Shown piece by piece: positions 53,347-62,559 of a stretch of DNA of 64,000 nt (positions within the stretch are counted from its first letter, which is position 1; every line of letters begins with the position of its first letter). The stretch comes from Salmonella bongori NCTC 12419 (GTDB lineage Bacteria > Pseudomonadota > Gammaproteobacteria > Enterobacterales > Enterobacteriaceae): positions 744,001-808,000 of the forward strand of contig NC_015761.1 of the NCBI RefSeq assembly GCF_000252995.1, read 5' to 3'. Both the position numbers and the translations under genes were made by a program. A model generated the notes under the pieces. It was given only the letters and a program-made list of their open reading frames with translations. It did no database searches and was not told the DNA's origin.

Positions 53347-53366
53347 TAGTGGCTGTTTATACAGTG
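53347..53366 (+). promoter_or_regulatory. LexA (SOS) box of dinG
   Basis: TAGTGGCTGTTTATACAGTG. As in E. coli dinG, the right half ACAG is perfect while the left half is TGG instead of CTG. It lies 15 bases before the ATG at 53381. Confidence 0.75.
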
Positions 53367-53380
53367 TTTCAGGTTTTCTC

Positions 53381-55525
53381 ATGGCATTGACTGCTGCGCT
53401 GAAAGCGCAAATCGCCGCCTGGTATAAGGCGTTACAGGAACAGATCCCCGATTTTATTCCCCGGGCGCCGCAGCGGCAGATGATTGCTGACGTTGCCAAA
53501 ACGCTGGCCGGGGAAGAAGGGAGGCATCTGGCGATTGAAGCGCCGACCGGGGTCGGGAAAACCTTGTCCTACCTGCTTCCGGGGATTGCCATCGCCCGTG
53601 AAGAGCAGAAAACGCTGGTCGTCAGCACCGCTAACGTCGCCCTTCAGGACCAAATCTATAGCAAAGACTTACCGCTACTACGCAAAATTATCCCTGACCT
53701 GCGCTTTACGGCAGCGTTTGGCCGGGGGCGCTATGTCTGTCCGCGTAATCTGGCGGCGCTGGCCAGTAGCGAGCCTGCTCAGCAAGATCTGCTTGCCTTT
53801 CTGGATGATGAACTGACGCCCAATAACCAGGAAGAGCAAAAGCGTTGTGCCAGGCTGAAAGGGGATCTTGATAGCTACAAGTGGGACGGCCTGCGCGATC
53901 ACACTGATATCGCCATTGATGATGATCTCTGGCGACGGTTGAGTACCGACAAAGCCAGTTGCCTGAACCGCAATTGCCATTACTATCGCGAATGCCCGTT
54001 TTTTGTCGCCCGACGTGAAATTCAGGAAGCGGAGGTGGTGGTCGCCAACCACGCGCTGGTGATGGCGGCGATGGAAAGCGAAGCCGTGCTGCCGGAACCA
54101 AAACATCTGCTGTTGGTACTGGATGAAGGTCATCATCTGCCGGATGTTGCCCGCGACGCGCTGGAGATGAGCGCCGAAATTACTGCCTCCTGGTATCGCC
54201 TGCAGCTGGATCTGTTCAGCAAACTGGTGGCAACTTGTATGGAACAGTTTCGGCCAAAGACTACGCCGCCACTGGCAATTCCTGAGCGGCTTAACGCCCA
54301 CTGCGAAGAGCTGTATGAGCTTATCGCCTCACTGAATAATATTCTCAATTTGTATATGCCTGCCGCTCAGGAGGCAGAATATCGTTTTGCCATGGGAGAA
54401 CTGCCGGACGAGGTGATGGAAATCTGCCAGCGGTTGGCAAAGCTCACCGAAACCTTGCGCGGTCTGGCGGAGTCCTTTCTGAACGATCTCAGCGAGAAAA
54501 CAGGAACTCATGATGTGGTACGCCTGCACCGGGTGATTTTACAAATGAACCGGGCGTTGGGCATGTTTGAAGCGCAAAGTAAATTGTGGCGGCTGGCTTC
54601 AATGGCGCAGTCTTCGGGCGCGCCGGTGTCCAAATGGGCGACGCGTGAAATACGTGAAGGGCAGCTACATGTCTGGTTCCATTGCGTAGGCATCCGCGTC
54701 AGCGATCAGCTGGAAAGGCTGCTCTGGCGCAGCGTGCCGCACATTATTGTCACGTCGGCAACGTTACGCTCGCTCAATAGCTTTTCGCGCTTGCAGGAGA
54801 TGAGCGGCTTAAAAGAGAAGGCGGGCGACCGTTTTGTGGCGCTGGATTCGCCATTTAACCACGTTGAACAGGGCAAAATTATCATCCCGCAAATGTGCTA
54901 TGAGCCGTTAATTGAAACTGAGGAACAGCACATTGCTGAGATGGCGGCCTATTTTCGCGAACAGCTGGAAAGTAAAAAACATCGTGGCATGTTGGTGCTA
55001 TTTGCCAGCGGGCGGGCGATGCAACGCTTTCTGGAGCATGTGGCTGATTTACGCCTGCTACTGCTGGTTCAGGGCGATCAGCCGCGTTATCGGCTGGTGG
55101 AGCTACATCGTAAACGGGTCGGGAGCGGTGAACGCAGCGTACTGGTAGGCTTGCAGTCATTTGCTGAGGGGTTAGATCTTAAAGGTGAACTGCTGACTCA
55201 GGTTCATATTCATAAAATTGCCTTTCCGCCGATCGACAGTCCGGTCGTGATTACTGAAGGCGAATGGCTAAAAAGCCTGAATCGCTATCCTTTTGAGGTA
55301 CAAAGCTTACCGAGCGCGTCTTTTAATTTAATTCAGCAAGTCGGAAGACTAATTCGTAGCCACGGCTGTTGGGGCGAAGTGGTTATTTATGACAAGCGCT
55401 TGTTGACCAAAAACTACGGCCAGCGTTTACTGAAGGCGTTACCTGTTTTTCCGATAGAGCAACCTGTGGTGCCAGACGTTATAGTAAAACCAAAAGCGAA
55501 ACCTGCACGTCGCCGACGACGTTAA
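53381..55525 (+). CDS. dinG: Iron-sulfur DNA helicase DinG
   Basis: 714 residues from MALTAALKAQIAAWYKAL. XPD-like superfamily 2 helicase: Walker A APTGVGKT, four cysteines for the [4Fe-4S] cluster between motifs I and II (YVCPRN, then C-x-N-x-N-C...C), DEGHH, and motif VI QQVGRLIRS. Basic C-terminal tail RRRRR. Unwinds R-loops and G-quadruplexes under SOS control. The first 15 in-frame codons overlap the LexA box and are rejected. Confidence 0.95.
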   Translation: MALTAALKAQIAAWYKALQEQIPDFIPRAPQRQMIADVAKTLAGEEGRHLAIEAPTGVGKTLSYLLPGIAIAREEQKTLVVSTANVALQDQIYSKDLPLLRKIIPDLRFTAAFGRGRYVCPRNLAALASSEPAQQDLLAFLDDELTPNNQEEQKRCARLKGDLDSYKWDGLRDHTDIAIDDDLWRRLSTDKASCLNRNCHYYRECPFFVARREIQEAEVVVANHALVMAAMESEAVLPEPKHLLLVLDEGHHLPDVARDALEMSAEITASWYRLQLDLFSKLVATCMEQFRPKTTPPLAIPERLNAHCEELYELIASLNNILNLYMPAAQEAEYRFAMGELPDEVMEICQRLAKLTETLRGLAESFLNDLSEKTGTHDVVRLHRVILQMNRALGMFEAQSKLWRLASMAQSSGAPVSKWATREIREGQLHVWFHCVGIRVSDQLERLLWRSVPHIIVTSATLRSLNSFSRLQEMSGLKEKAGDRFVALDSPFNHVEQGKIIIPQMCYEPLIETEEQHIAEMAAYFREQLESKKHRGMLVLFASGRAMQRFLEHVADLRLLLLVQGDQPRYRLVELHRKRVGSGERSVLVGLQSFAEGLDLKGELLTQVHIHKIAFPPIDSPVVITEGEWLKSLNRYPFEVQSLPSASFNLIQQVGRLIRSHGCWGEVVIYDKRLLTKNYGQRLLKALPVFPIEQPVVPDVIVKPKAKPARRRRR

Positions 55526-55554
55526 TGCGGTGAGCACAATTCAAGGAGCTTTCA

Positions 55555-56529
55555 ATGGATTATCGCAAGATCATCAAAGAGATCGGGCGAGGTAAAAATC
55601 ACGCCCGCGATCTGGAAAAGGATACTGCACGCGGTTTGTATACCCGAATGCTGAATGGCGATATACCCGACCTGGAAATGGGCGGCATATTAATGGCGTT
55701 GCGTATTAAAGGGGAAGGCGAAGCCGAAATGCTGGGCTTTTATGAAGCTATGCAGAATCACACCATTAAACTGACGCCGCCCGCTGACAGGCCGATGCCA
55801 ATTGTCATACCCAGCTATAACGGCGCGCGTAAACAGGCGAATTTAACGCCGCTGCTGGCTATCCTGCTGCACAGACTTGGCTTTCCGGTGGTAGTACATG
55901 GCGTTAGTGAAGATCCGACGCGTGTGCTGACGGAAACCATATTTGAACTGATGGGGCTTGAACCTACCCTGCATGGCGGGCAGGCGCAAGCGAAACTTGA
56001 GGGGCATCAGCCGGTATTTATGCCTGTCGGCGCGCTCTGCCCACCGCTGGAGAAACAGTTAGCGATACGCTGGCGAATGGGCGTGCGCAACAGCGCGCAT
56101 ACCCTGGCGAAACTCGTCACCCCTTTTGCAGAATACGCGGCTTTGCGGCTTTCCAGCGTTTCGCATCCGGAATACGTTCCACGTGTGGCGAAATTCTTTA
56201 CTGATATCGGCGGGCGGGCTTTGCTGATGCATGGTACCGAGGGTGAAGTTTATGCTAACCCCCAACGCTGTCCGCAGATCAGCCTGATCGATAACCGCGG
56301 CGTACAGGTGCTACTTGAGCGCCAGAGTGAAATGGGCGCCGGGCAGCTTTCACTGCCGGCAGATAAAGATCCTGAAACCACTGCGCGCTGGACTGAGCGC
56401 TGCCTTGCCGGACGCGAGCCGGTGCCGCAATCATTAAAAGCGCAAATAGCCTGTTGTCTGGTTGCGACGGGAGAGGTGGCTACGTTAGAAGACGGGTTTG
56501 CACGTGTTAAACACGCTTTTAGCGGATAA
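55555..56529 (+). CDS. ybiB: TrpD2-type nucleic-acid-binding protein YbiB
   Basis: 324 residues related to anthranilate phosphoribosyltransferase (TrpD) but in the TrpD2 branch, which binds nucleic acids and lacks TrpD activity in E. coli. Family parts include GRGKNHARDLEKDTARGLY and ARKQANLTPLLAILL. It follows dinG by 29 bases, so it is likely SOS-induced with it. Confidence 0.88.
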   Translation: MDYRKIIKEIGRGKNHARDLEKDTARGLYTRMLNGDIPDLEMGGILMALRIKGEGEAEMLGFYEAMQNHTIKLTPPADRPMPIVIPSYNGARKQANLTPLLAILLHRLGFPVVVHGVSEDPTRVLTETIFELMGLEPTLHGGQAQAKLEGHQPVFMPVGALCPPLEKQLAIRWRMGVRNSAHTLAKLVTPFAEYAALRLSSVSHPEYVPRVAKFFTDIGGRALLMHGTEGEVYANPQRCPQISLIDNRGVQVLLERQSEMGAGQLSLPADKDPETTARWTERCLAGREPVPQSLKAQIACCLVATGEVATLEDGFARVKHAFSG

Positions 56530-56556
56530 AAAAAGCCCGTCCAGTGGCGAACGGGC
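56529..56556 (-). terminator. Rho-independent terminator of ybiJ
   Basis: ACGGGC and GCCCGT (56535-56540, 56551-56556) form the stem; on the minus strand it is followed by a run of seven Ts. It also abuts the ybiB stop codon. Confidence 0.75.
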
Positions 56557-56683
56557 AAATAAGGGTAACAACAGGGTTAATGAGGGTTGGAGCAGTGGGT
56601 CTGTTGGCAAACAGACGAGGGTAATACCCACCAGAATTCAGACCACAGCGATGTTACCGCCTGAATTCTGACGGACAGATAAC

Positions 56684-56944
56684 TTATTGATAAATTACCG
56701 CGGTGCCGCTCATTTTGTCATTACCAATGGCGGAGGTAATGTTATAGGCGCTTGCGCCAGCGGCTGCGGCTTTTTCGGCCAGTTTGGCTTCCAGGCCGTC
56801 CAGCGTGGTGGCACCATCGGCAGAAACCACGCCGATTTTGTGCAGATGTTGTGCCTGAGATGGGCTAACGGGTTCTGCAGCAAAAACGCCAAAAGAAAGG
56901 GTGGAAAGCGCGATAGCTGCAACAGCATATTTAATGGTTTTCAT
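56684..56944 (-). CDS. ybiJ: Small periplasmic YhcN/BhsA-family protein YbiJ
   Basis: 86 residues. The signal peptide MKTIKYAVAAIALSTLSFGV ends at VFA-AE. The mature part is the DUF1471 fold, HLHKIGVVSADGATTLDGLEAKLAEKAAAAGA, ending in SGTAVIYQ. Family members are stress-induced periplasmic proteins. The longer in-frame extension lacks support. Confidence 0.9.
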   Translation of the reverse strand: MKTIKYAVAAIALSTLSFGVFAAEPVSPSQAQHLHKIGVVSADGATTLDGLEAKLAEKAAAAGASAYNITSAIGNDKMSGTAVIYQ

Positions 56945-57228
56945 GGTTAATCTCTCGCAGGTTATTCTGTTTATGGGACGTTGTTTCGTCGATGTGATGA
57001 GTATCACGGTATTCTGCGAAAGATAAAATCGAATAGAATTGACGGCTTTGCTCAAAATTTTTGAATGACAAATAACCTATTGATTATTAATTAATACATT
57101 ATCTGTATTTACTGTTCTTGTCATAGCGATTTACATAGCCGGGTTTAACGGCACATTCTGCGACGCAGAATGCTAAAAATCATGCGCGTAAAGGAATGGA
57201 TAATCCTGGCGAGTTGAGTAAAGAAAAG

Positions 57229-57495
57229 TCAGCGTAACTGACTATCTTTCGAACCTCTGCGATTATATCCTGAAAATGTTGCATTATGTAAATCTTTCTC
57301 TTGTTGACAGGCGATGCATAGCCGAACGCCAGGCACCGCTTTACGCCGCGCTTCGGGAATGGGGTCGCCGCAAGATTCGCATTCATAGCGGCTTTCGCCA
57401 TGCGGTAGTTCGCCACGCGCCCGGGCGACAGCATCTTCAATAGTATTGTTGATTTGTTCATTTACAGCGTCGTCATTTGCCCAGCCGGATGCCAT
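57229..57495 (-). CDS. ybiI: DksA/TraR-type zinc-finger protein YbiI
   Basis: 88 residues. The C4 zinc finger is CESCGDPIPEARRKAVPGV followed by CIACQ, the DksA/TraR C-terminal module, without DksA's long coiled coil. A short TraR-like factor acting on RNA polymerase is possible but unproven. ATG at 57493-57495 with GGAGAG. Divergent from rlmF. Confidence 0.88.
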   Translation of the reverse strand: MASGWANDDAVNEQINNTIEDAVARARGELPHGESRYECESCGDPIPEARRKAVPGVRLCIACQQEKDLHNATFSGYNRRGSKDSQLR

Positions 57496-57591
57496 AACGC
57501 TCTCCTCATTTTATGGGGACACGCTTTAAGTGTAGCGCCGTCCTGCGCGAAAATCGTATTGGACAACTTTTTCAGACCATAAAAATGCCAA

Positions 57592-57637
57592 ACGGAACGG
57601 GAACGGGAACGGGAACGGGAACGGGAACGGGAACGCG
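57592..57637. repeat. Hexanucleotide tandem repeat between ybiI and rlmF
   Basis: Six perfect AACGGG units (57596-57631) flanked by degenerate copies AACGG and AACGCG. It lies about 97 bases before ybiI and 96 bases before rlmF, in their shared promoter region. A slippage-prone microsatellite. Confidence 0.93.
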
Positions 57638-57732
57638 GGGCCGGGGCAAAGCCGCTGGAAGGAATTCGCGTCGGTATATTTACCCCGTGGCGTTATACGG
57701 GTATCTTACGCCGCTGCTAAAAGGAGAATGTT

Positions 57733-58659
57733 ATGTCTGCCCAGAAACCGGGTTTACACCCGCGTAACCGTCATCAACACCGCTATGATCTTGCTGCCTT
57801 ATGTCAGACCACTCCGGAATTGACGGCATTTCTTATCCGTACGCCCGTCGGCGAACAGAGCGTCGATTTTGCGAATCCGCAGGCAGTAAAAGCGCTCAAT
57901 AAAGCGTTGCTGGCACATTTTTATGCGGTTGCGCATTGGGACATTCCGGAAGGTTTTTTATGTCCGCCAGTGCCAGGCCGTGCAGATTATATTCATCATT
58001 TAGCAGATTTGCTTGGCGAGGCAACGGGTAGCATACCGACCCAGGCCACTATTCTGGACGTGGGGGTGGGCGCCAACTGTATTTACCCGCTTATCGGCGT
58101 ACATGAATATGGCTGGCGATTTACCGGTAGTGAGGTTAGCGACGCGGCGATGTCCAGTGCGCAGGCCATCATACAGGCGAATACGGGGTTAAGCCGCGCG
58201 ATTCGTCTGCGCCGTCAACACGATCCGGCAGCCATTTTTACCGGCATCATTCATAAAAATGAATATTATGACGCGACGCTTTGTAACCCGCCTTTCCATG
58301 ATTCCGCCGCAGCGGCCCGTGCCGGTAGCGAGCGCAAACGTCGTAATCTGGGGCAGAACAAAGACGATGCGCTTAACTTTGGCGGCCAGCAGCAGGAATT
58401 ATGGTGTGAAGGCGGCGAAGTCGCCTTTATTAAAAAAATGATTGCCGAAAGCCAAACTTTCCGCCGTCAGGTGTTGTGGTTTACGACACTGGTCTCGCGT
58501 GGCGAAAATTTACCGCCGCTTTACCGGGCGCTGACGGCGGTAGGCGCGGTGAAGGTGGTGAAAAAAGAGATGGCCCAGGGGCAAAAGCAAAGCCGCTTTA
58601 TTGCCTGGACCTTTATGGATGACGATCAGCGTCGCCGTTTTATCACCCGTAAACGCTAA
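57733..58659 (+). CDS. rlmF: 23S rRNA m6A1618 methyltransferase RlmF
   Basis: 308 residues. The catalytic N6-adenine motif NPPF lies in DATLCNPPFHDSAAAA, and SAM motif I is ILDVGVGANCIYPLIG. Methylates A1618 of 23S rRNA. ATG preceded by AAAAGGAG. The stop codon overlaps that of convergent ybiO by 3 bases. Confidence 0.94.
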   Translation: MSAQKPGLHPRNRHQHRYDLAALCQTTPELTAFLIRTPVGEQSVDFANPQAVKALNKALLAHFYAVAHWDIPEGFLCPPVPGRADYIHHLADLLGEATGSIPTQATILDVGVGANCIYPLIGVHEYGWRFTGSEVSDAAMSSAQAIIQANTGLSRAIRLRRQHDPAAIFTGIIHKNEYYDATLCNPPFHDSAAAARAGSERKRRNLGQNKDDALNFGGQQQELWCEGGEVAFIKKMIAESQTFRRQVLWFTTLVSRGENLPPLYRALTAVGAVKVVKKEMAQGQKQSRFIAWTFMDDDQRRRFITRKR

Positions 58660-60884
58660 ATCGTTGGCTCGCGCGGCGGCAGTGAATCAGGCGCCGGGCC
58701 GTTAACGGGAGCGGGCAGAATCTGATATGTTTGTACTGGTGCGCGAACATGGGCCAGATCAAAGTGCTTTTTCACCTGGCTATCAAGGGCGAAACGCACC
58801 GTCCACTGCTTGAGTGGTAAGGTGGTGAACGATACGCGTAGGGTAAACGCCGTATTTGTTAAGCCGACAATACCGGCGAACGTGGGTTCGCCGATAATCA
58901 GCCCGCGAATATCCTCCGTTTGCATGAGCGCCGTAACCGCATCTTTCAGTGCCTGATTCGCTTTATCCGCATCTTCATGGCGATCCACGTCGTAATTAGC
59001 GACAACGGAACCGATACCCCGCACAAAATTGGCGAAAGTGGTGATCGAAGACCACGGAATAATATGATATGCCCCGGTATCCTGCCTTACGCCAACAGAG
59101 CGAATCGACATTCTTTCGACCGTCCCCGTCAGCGGACCTATGGTAACTAAATCGCCAGTATTCATCCCGTTTTCAAACTGGATAAAGACGCCCGTAATAA
59201 TATCTTTCACCAGGGTTTGCGAACCAAAAGAGATAGCCAGACCTAACGCGCCAGCCCCAGCCAGCAATGGCGCGATATTGACACCAATTTCCGATAACAC
59301 AATCATGATGGTAATGGTACTGATAATGACCGCTAATGCGTTGCGAAACAGCGTCAGCAGGGTTCGTGTGCGGGCACTGGGTAGCGGGCGGCCATGAATA
59401 TCGGAAGCCAGGCGATTTTCAATCAGACTGGCAAGAATCGTCCAGCCTACGGCAGAGAAGAACAAAATCAACGCGATCCGGATAAGAATATCGACCATTT
59501 TCTCCCCGGCGCCATAATGCAGCCAGTGCCAGAAATCAAACAGTCCCCAGGCGTTGAGCAACAGCATGATAGCCACGCAGACGGTCAGAAAGCGTGCAAC
59601 TTTCAGCGCGGAGGAGAGCCAGCCGTTAAGCCGCTTTTGCAGTTCCGGGTAATTGCGTTGCGTATGGGGTGACAGCGTAATGGTTTTGGCTATCCAGCGG
59701 GTAAACATGCCGGAGATAAACGCGGCGATACCAATAATCGCCAGACTGCGTACGGTTGCGCCCATCATAAATTTCAGGCTATTGCCCGGGTCAAATAACG
59801 AGAAGAAAAACAGCACAATAAAGTAAGCGCTGGCCAACCAGTGCCACACCAGAGCAAAAGCGCGAATAAACAGACTAAAAAAGGCTAATGATCGTTCCGC
59901 CAGGCCTAACAAATGCTGCGTAATTTCAGTCTTGTTTTTAAAGATCAGGTACAGCGCCCAGATGGTGATGCAGAGCATGATCGCCACGTTCGCCATCGCC
60001 CCGACCTGAACATTCACCTGGTTCGAAATAATCGGCACGGCAACAATCAGTCCGTAGCCAATTAAACTACTCAGCGAACTGATACGGCGATTCCAGTAAC
60101 GCGCCGTTGCGTCGTGAATCGTAAATGGACGTAATTCCGGTACATTAGGACAAAATATCAGCCGTAGAATTGCTTTAAAGAACTCAATCAGCGCGAAGGC
60201 ATTCAGGAACAGACTTTGCTGGAAGGCGATGGTTTGACTTCCGGCATGGAAATTATCACTGAGCAGTTGACCGACAAATAACGTGAGCGCCAGCAGCAGG
60301 AGATCGATAATAAATGCGCCAGCAATCATCGCCGGAAGCTGTAGCCAGTTGCTGCGTTCCCGGTTTTTCTTTCGTGCCCACTGGCCCATTTTTCGATACA
60401 GCGGCAGGGCGCAAAGCCGTATCGCGCCATAAAGACCGAATACCGCCCCCGCCAGAAATAAAAAGTGGGTTAACGCGTTGGTGAAGGTTTGCGAGTTAAA
60501 CGGTTTGTGTGGCGCGTCGGTGATGTTACGGTAAAGCTGGGCAAATCGGGTGGCGAAAGCATCGCCATACTGGCGGGTGATAGTGGTAACGTTCTCCAGT
60601 ACCGTTTTCTCATCTTTAGTTGCCGGTGGCGTAATCACTGGCGCAGGTTCGGTCGGCGGTGTCGTTGAAGCTTCGCGTAGTTGCGCGATTAAGGCCTTTC
60701 GCGAGGCCTCATTTTCCAGTACGTCGGCCAGGGCCGCATAGGCCGCTTTTTTTTGTTCAGGGCTGGGTTCCGGCGTAGTCGACGTTTGCTGATTGGTTGA
60801 CGTTCCCGTGGTTATGCCGGGTATCGCGACCGCATGAGCAGGCGCGCCCAGAAGACAAAAAAGGATGAACAGGGTCCACCGCAT
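58656..60884 (-). CDS. ybiO: Mechanosensitive channel YbiO (MscS family)
   Basis: 742 residues from MRWTLFILFCLLGAPAHA, a cleavable signal peptide. A periplasmic part (about 20-130), about eleven helices, then the MscS pore and cytoplasmic beta-domain (GAGALGLAISFGSQTLVKDIITG, FIQFENGMNTGD). Opens under membrane tension on osmotic downshock. An in-frame extension of 11 codons adds nothing family-like. Confidence 0.93.
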   Translation of the reverse strand: MRWTLFILFCLLGAPAHAVAIPGITTGTSTNQQTSTTPEPSPEQKKAAYAALADVLENEASRKALIAQLREASTTPPTEPAPVITPPATKDEKTVLENVTTITRQYGDAFATRFAQLYRNITDAPHKPFNSQTFTNALTHFLFLAGAVFGLYGAIRLCALPLYRKMGQWARKKNRERSNWLQLPAMIAGAFIIDLLLLALTLFVGQLLSDNFHAGSQTIAFQQSLFLNAFALIEFFKAILRLIFCPNVPELRPFTIHDATARYWNRRISSLSSLIGYGLIVAVPIISNQVNVQVGAMANVAIMLCITIWALYLIFKNKTEITQHLLGLAERSLAFFSLFIRAFALVWHWLASAYFIVLFFFSLFDPGNSLKFMMGATVRSLAIIGIAAFISGMFTRWIAKTITLSPHTQRNYPELQKRLNGWLSSALKVARFLTVCVAIMLLLNAWGLFDFWHWLHYGAGEKMVDILIRIALILFFSAVGWTILASLIENRLASDIHGRPLPSARTRTLLTLFRNALAVIISTITIMIVLSEIGVNIAPLLAGAGALGLAISFGSQTLVKDIITGVFIQFENGMNTGDLVTIGPLTGTVERMSIRSVGVRQDTGAYHIIPWSSITTFANFVRGIGSVVANYDVDRHEDADKANQALKDAVTALMQTEDIRGLIIGEPTFAGIVGLTNTAFTLRVSFTTLPLKQWTVRFALDSQVKKHFDLAHVRAPVQTYQILPAPVNGPAPDSLPPREPTI

Positions 60885-61004
60885 GACTCCTCCAGTGAGA
60901 AAAGAGACGCAAAGCATTAAGTATAGATGGCCGAGGAGAGGGAAAATGAAATGGGATGATTCCAGGAAGCCCTTCCTGCCACAGGGCAGGAAGGGGGGGA
61001 TACA

Positions 61005-61727
61005 TCAGGAGACGTGCTGCAAAAATTCCTGTAAACGCGGGCTCGGCGGATTTTCGATCAGTGCCTGGGGACTACCATCTTCGGCAATACGGCCTTTATC
61101 GATAAAAATCAGCCGTGAAGCCACCTTTTCAGCAAAGCCGATTTCATGGGTGACGATGACCATGGTCATACCTTCTTCTGCCAGATCCTGCATGACTTTC
61201 AGCACTTCATGACGTAATTCAGGATCCAGAGCAGAGGTCGGTTCGTCAAACAGCATCATTTTCGGTTTTACAGCCAACGCTCGGGCAATGGCGACACGCT
61301 GCTGCTGGCCGCCGGAAAGCTCGGAAGGGTAGTGGTGCGCCCGTTCCGCCAGGCCAACTTTCGCTAACAGTGCTTTCGCCTGTTTTTCTGCTTCTTCTTT
61401 CTTCGTGCCACGCACGCGCAACGGGCCGAACATGACGTTCTCAAGCGCGGTCAGATGTGGGAACAGATAAAACTGTTGAAACACCATGCCGGCTTCCTGG
61501 CGAATCAGCCGTTCGTCTACTTTAGGATCGTTGACTTTAAGACCATCGACAATCAGATCGCCGGAGGTGATCTCTTCCAGTTTGTTGATACAACGCAACA
61601 ACGTGGATTTCCCCGAACCGGAAGGGCCGATGATCACTACCACTTCGCCCTGACGAATGTTTAAATCAATGTTATGCAGCACCTGGGTTGGGCCAAAGTG
61701 CTTGGAGACGTTTTTAAATTCAATCAC
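61005..61727 (-). CDS. glnQ: Glutamine ABC transporter ATPase GlnQ
   Basis: 240 residues. Walker A GPSGSGKST, signature LSGGQQQRVAIARALA, Walker B MLFDEP. Polar amino acid transporter ATPase. Overlaps glnP by 4 bases. Last gene of glnHPQ. Confidence 0.96.
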   Translation of the reverse strand: MIEFKNVSKHFGPTQVLHNIDLNIRQGEVVVIIGPSGSGKSTLLRCINKLEEITSGDLIVDGLKVNDPKVDERLIRQEAGMVFQQFYLFPHLTALENVMFGPLRVRGTKKEEAEKQAKALLAKVGLAERAHHYPSELSGGQQQRVAIARALAVKPKMMLFDEPTSALDPELRHEVLKVMQDLAEEGMTMVIVTHEIGFAEKVASRLIFIDKGRIAEDGSPQALIENPPSPRLQEFLQHVS

Positions 61728-62383
61728 AGGATTTTCATCCTTCTTTCAAGACGACGCAAAATAAAGCTCAGTACCAGCGTAATGATCAAATAGAACACCG
61801 CCACGGCGCTCCAGATTTCCAGTGCGCGAAAGTTACCAGCAATGATCTCCTGGCCCTGACGGGTCAATTCGGCTACGCCGATAACAATAAACAGCGAGGT
61901 ATCCTTGATACTAATGATCCACTGGTTACCGAGCGGCGGCAGCATACGGCGCAGAGCAAGCGGCAGAATAACATGGCGGATGGTTTCCCGACGTGAAAGG
62001 CCCAGTGCCAGTCCTGCTTCACGGAAACCTTTGTGAATCGACAGCACCGCGCCGCGGGTAATTTCCGCGATATAAGCGCCGGAATTGATCATGATCGTCA
62101 CAACCGCCGCGCTAAACGGATCAATACGCAAATCATTAAATGCCATCGGCAGGGCAAAATAGATAAACATGACCTGGACAACGATGGGAGTGCCGCGAAT
62201 GATTTCAATGAAAACCAGTGCGATGTGGTTGGCTATCCAGCCGCCAAATGTACGGGCAAATCCTGCCGCCAGTCCAATAACAAGGCCGCCCGCCAGACCG
62301 AGGATCGAGATCCACAAGGTCATTTTAGCGCCCTCAATCAAAAGCGGAATGGCGGGCCAGATGGCGCTCCAGTCAAACTGCAT
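61724..62383 (-). CDS. glnP: Glutamine ABC transporter permease GlnP
   Basis: 219 residues, five helices, HisM/GlnP-type permease with the EAA loop FREAGLALGLSRRETIRHVILPLAL. Forms the membrane channel with GlnQ and GlnH. Confidence 0.96.
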   Translation of the reverse strand: MQFDWSAIWPAIPLLIEGAKMTLWISILGLAGGLVIGLAAGFARTFGGWIANHIALVFIEIIRGTPIVVQVMFIYFALPMAFNDLRIDPFSAAVVTIMINSGAYIAEITRGAVLSIHKGFREAGLALGLSRRETIRHVILPLALRRMLPPLGNQWIISIKDTSLFIVIGVAELTRQGQEIIAGNFRALEIWSAVAVFYLIITLVLSFILRRLERRMKIL

Positions 62384-62459
62384 ATGTCGTTCCTGTTACC
62401 GTAGTATAAATAATCAAATGCTCCATCCGGTTCGCAGATGAAGCGAAAATCACAGGCTT

Positions 62460-62490
62460 GTTGCCGGATAGCGACGCCATGCGTCTTATT
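62460..62490. repeat. REP element between glnH and glnP
   Basis: TTGCCGGATAGCGACGCCAT followed by GCGTCTTATT matches the REP consensus. Located in the 176-base intercistronic gap, where it may keep glnH mRNA more abundant than glnPQ. Confidence 0.75.
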
Positions 62491-62559
62491 TCTCCAGGAG
62501 AGAATCTGTAGATCCGATAAACGGTCGTATTACCGACAACAAACCTGCGTCAGGCCGAT

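Noticed and set aside
53678..54301. 207-codon minus-strand frame inside dinG
   Set aside because: Antisense shadow of the conserved helicase gene.
57592..57637. Repeat array as a CRISPR
   Set aside because: Six-base units without spacers are a microsatellite; no cas genes are nearby.
57513..57767. 84-codon plus-strand frame across the hexanucleotide repeat (Gly-Thr repeats)
   Set aside because: The frame overlaps the rlmF start and owes its openness to the repeat; no ribosome-binding site or homologue is apparent.
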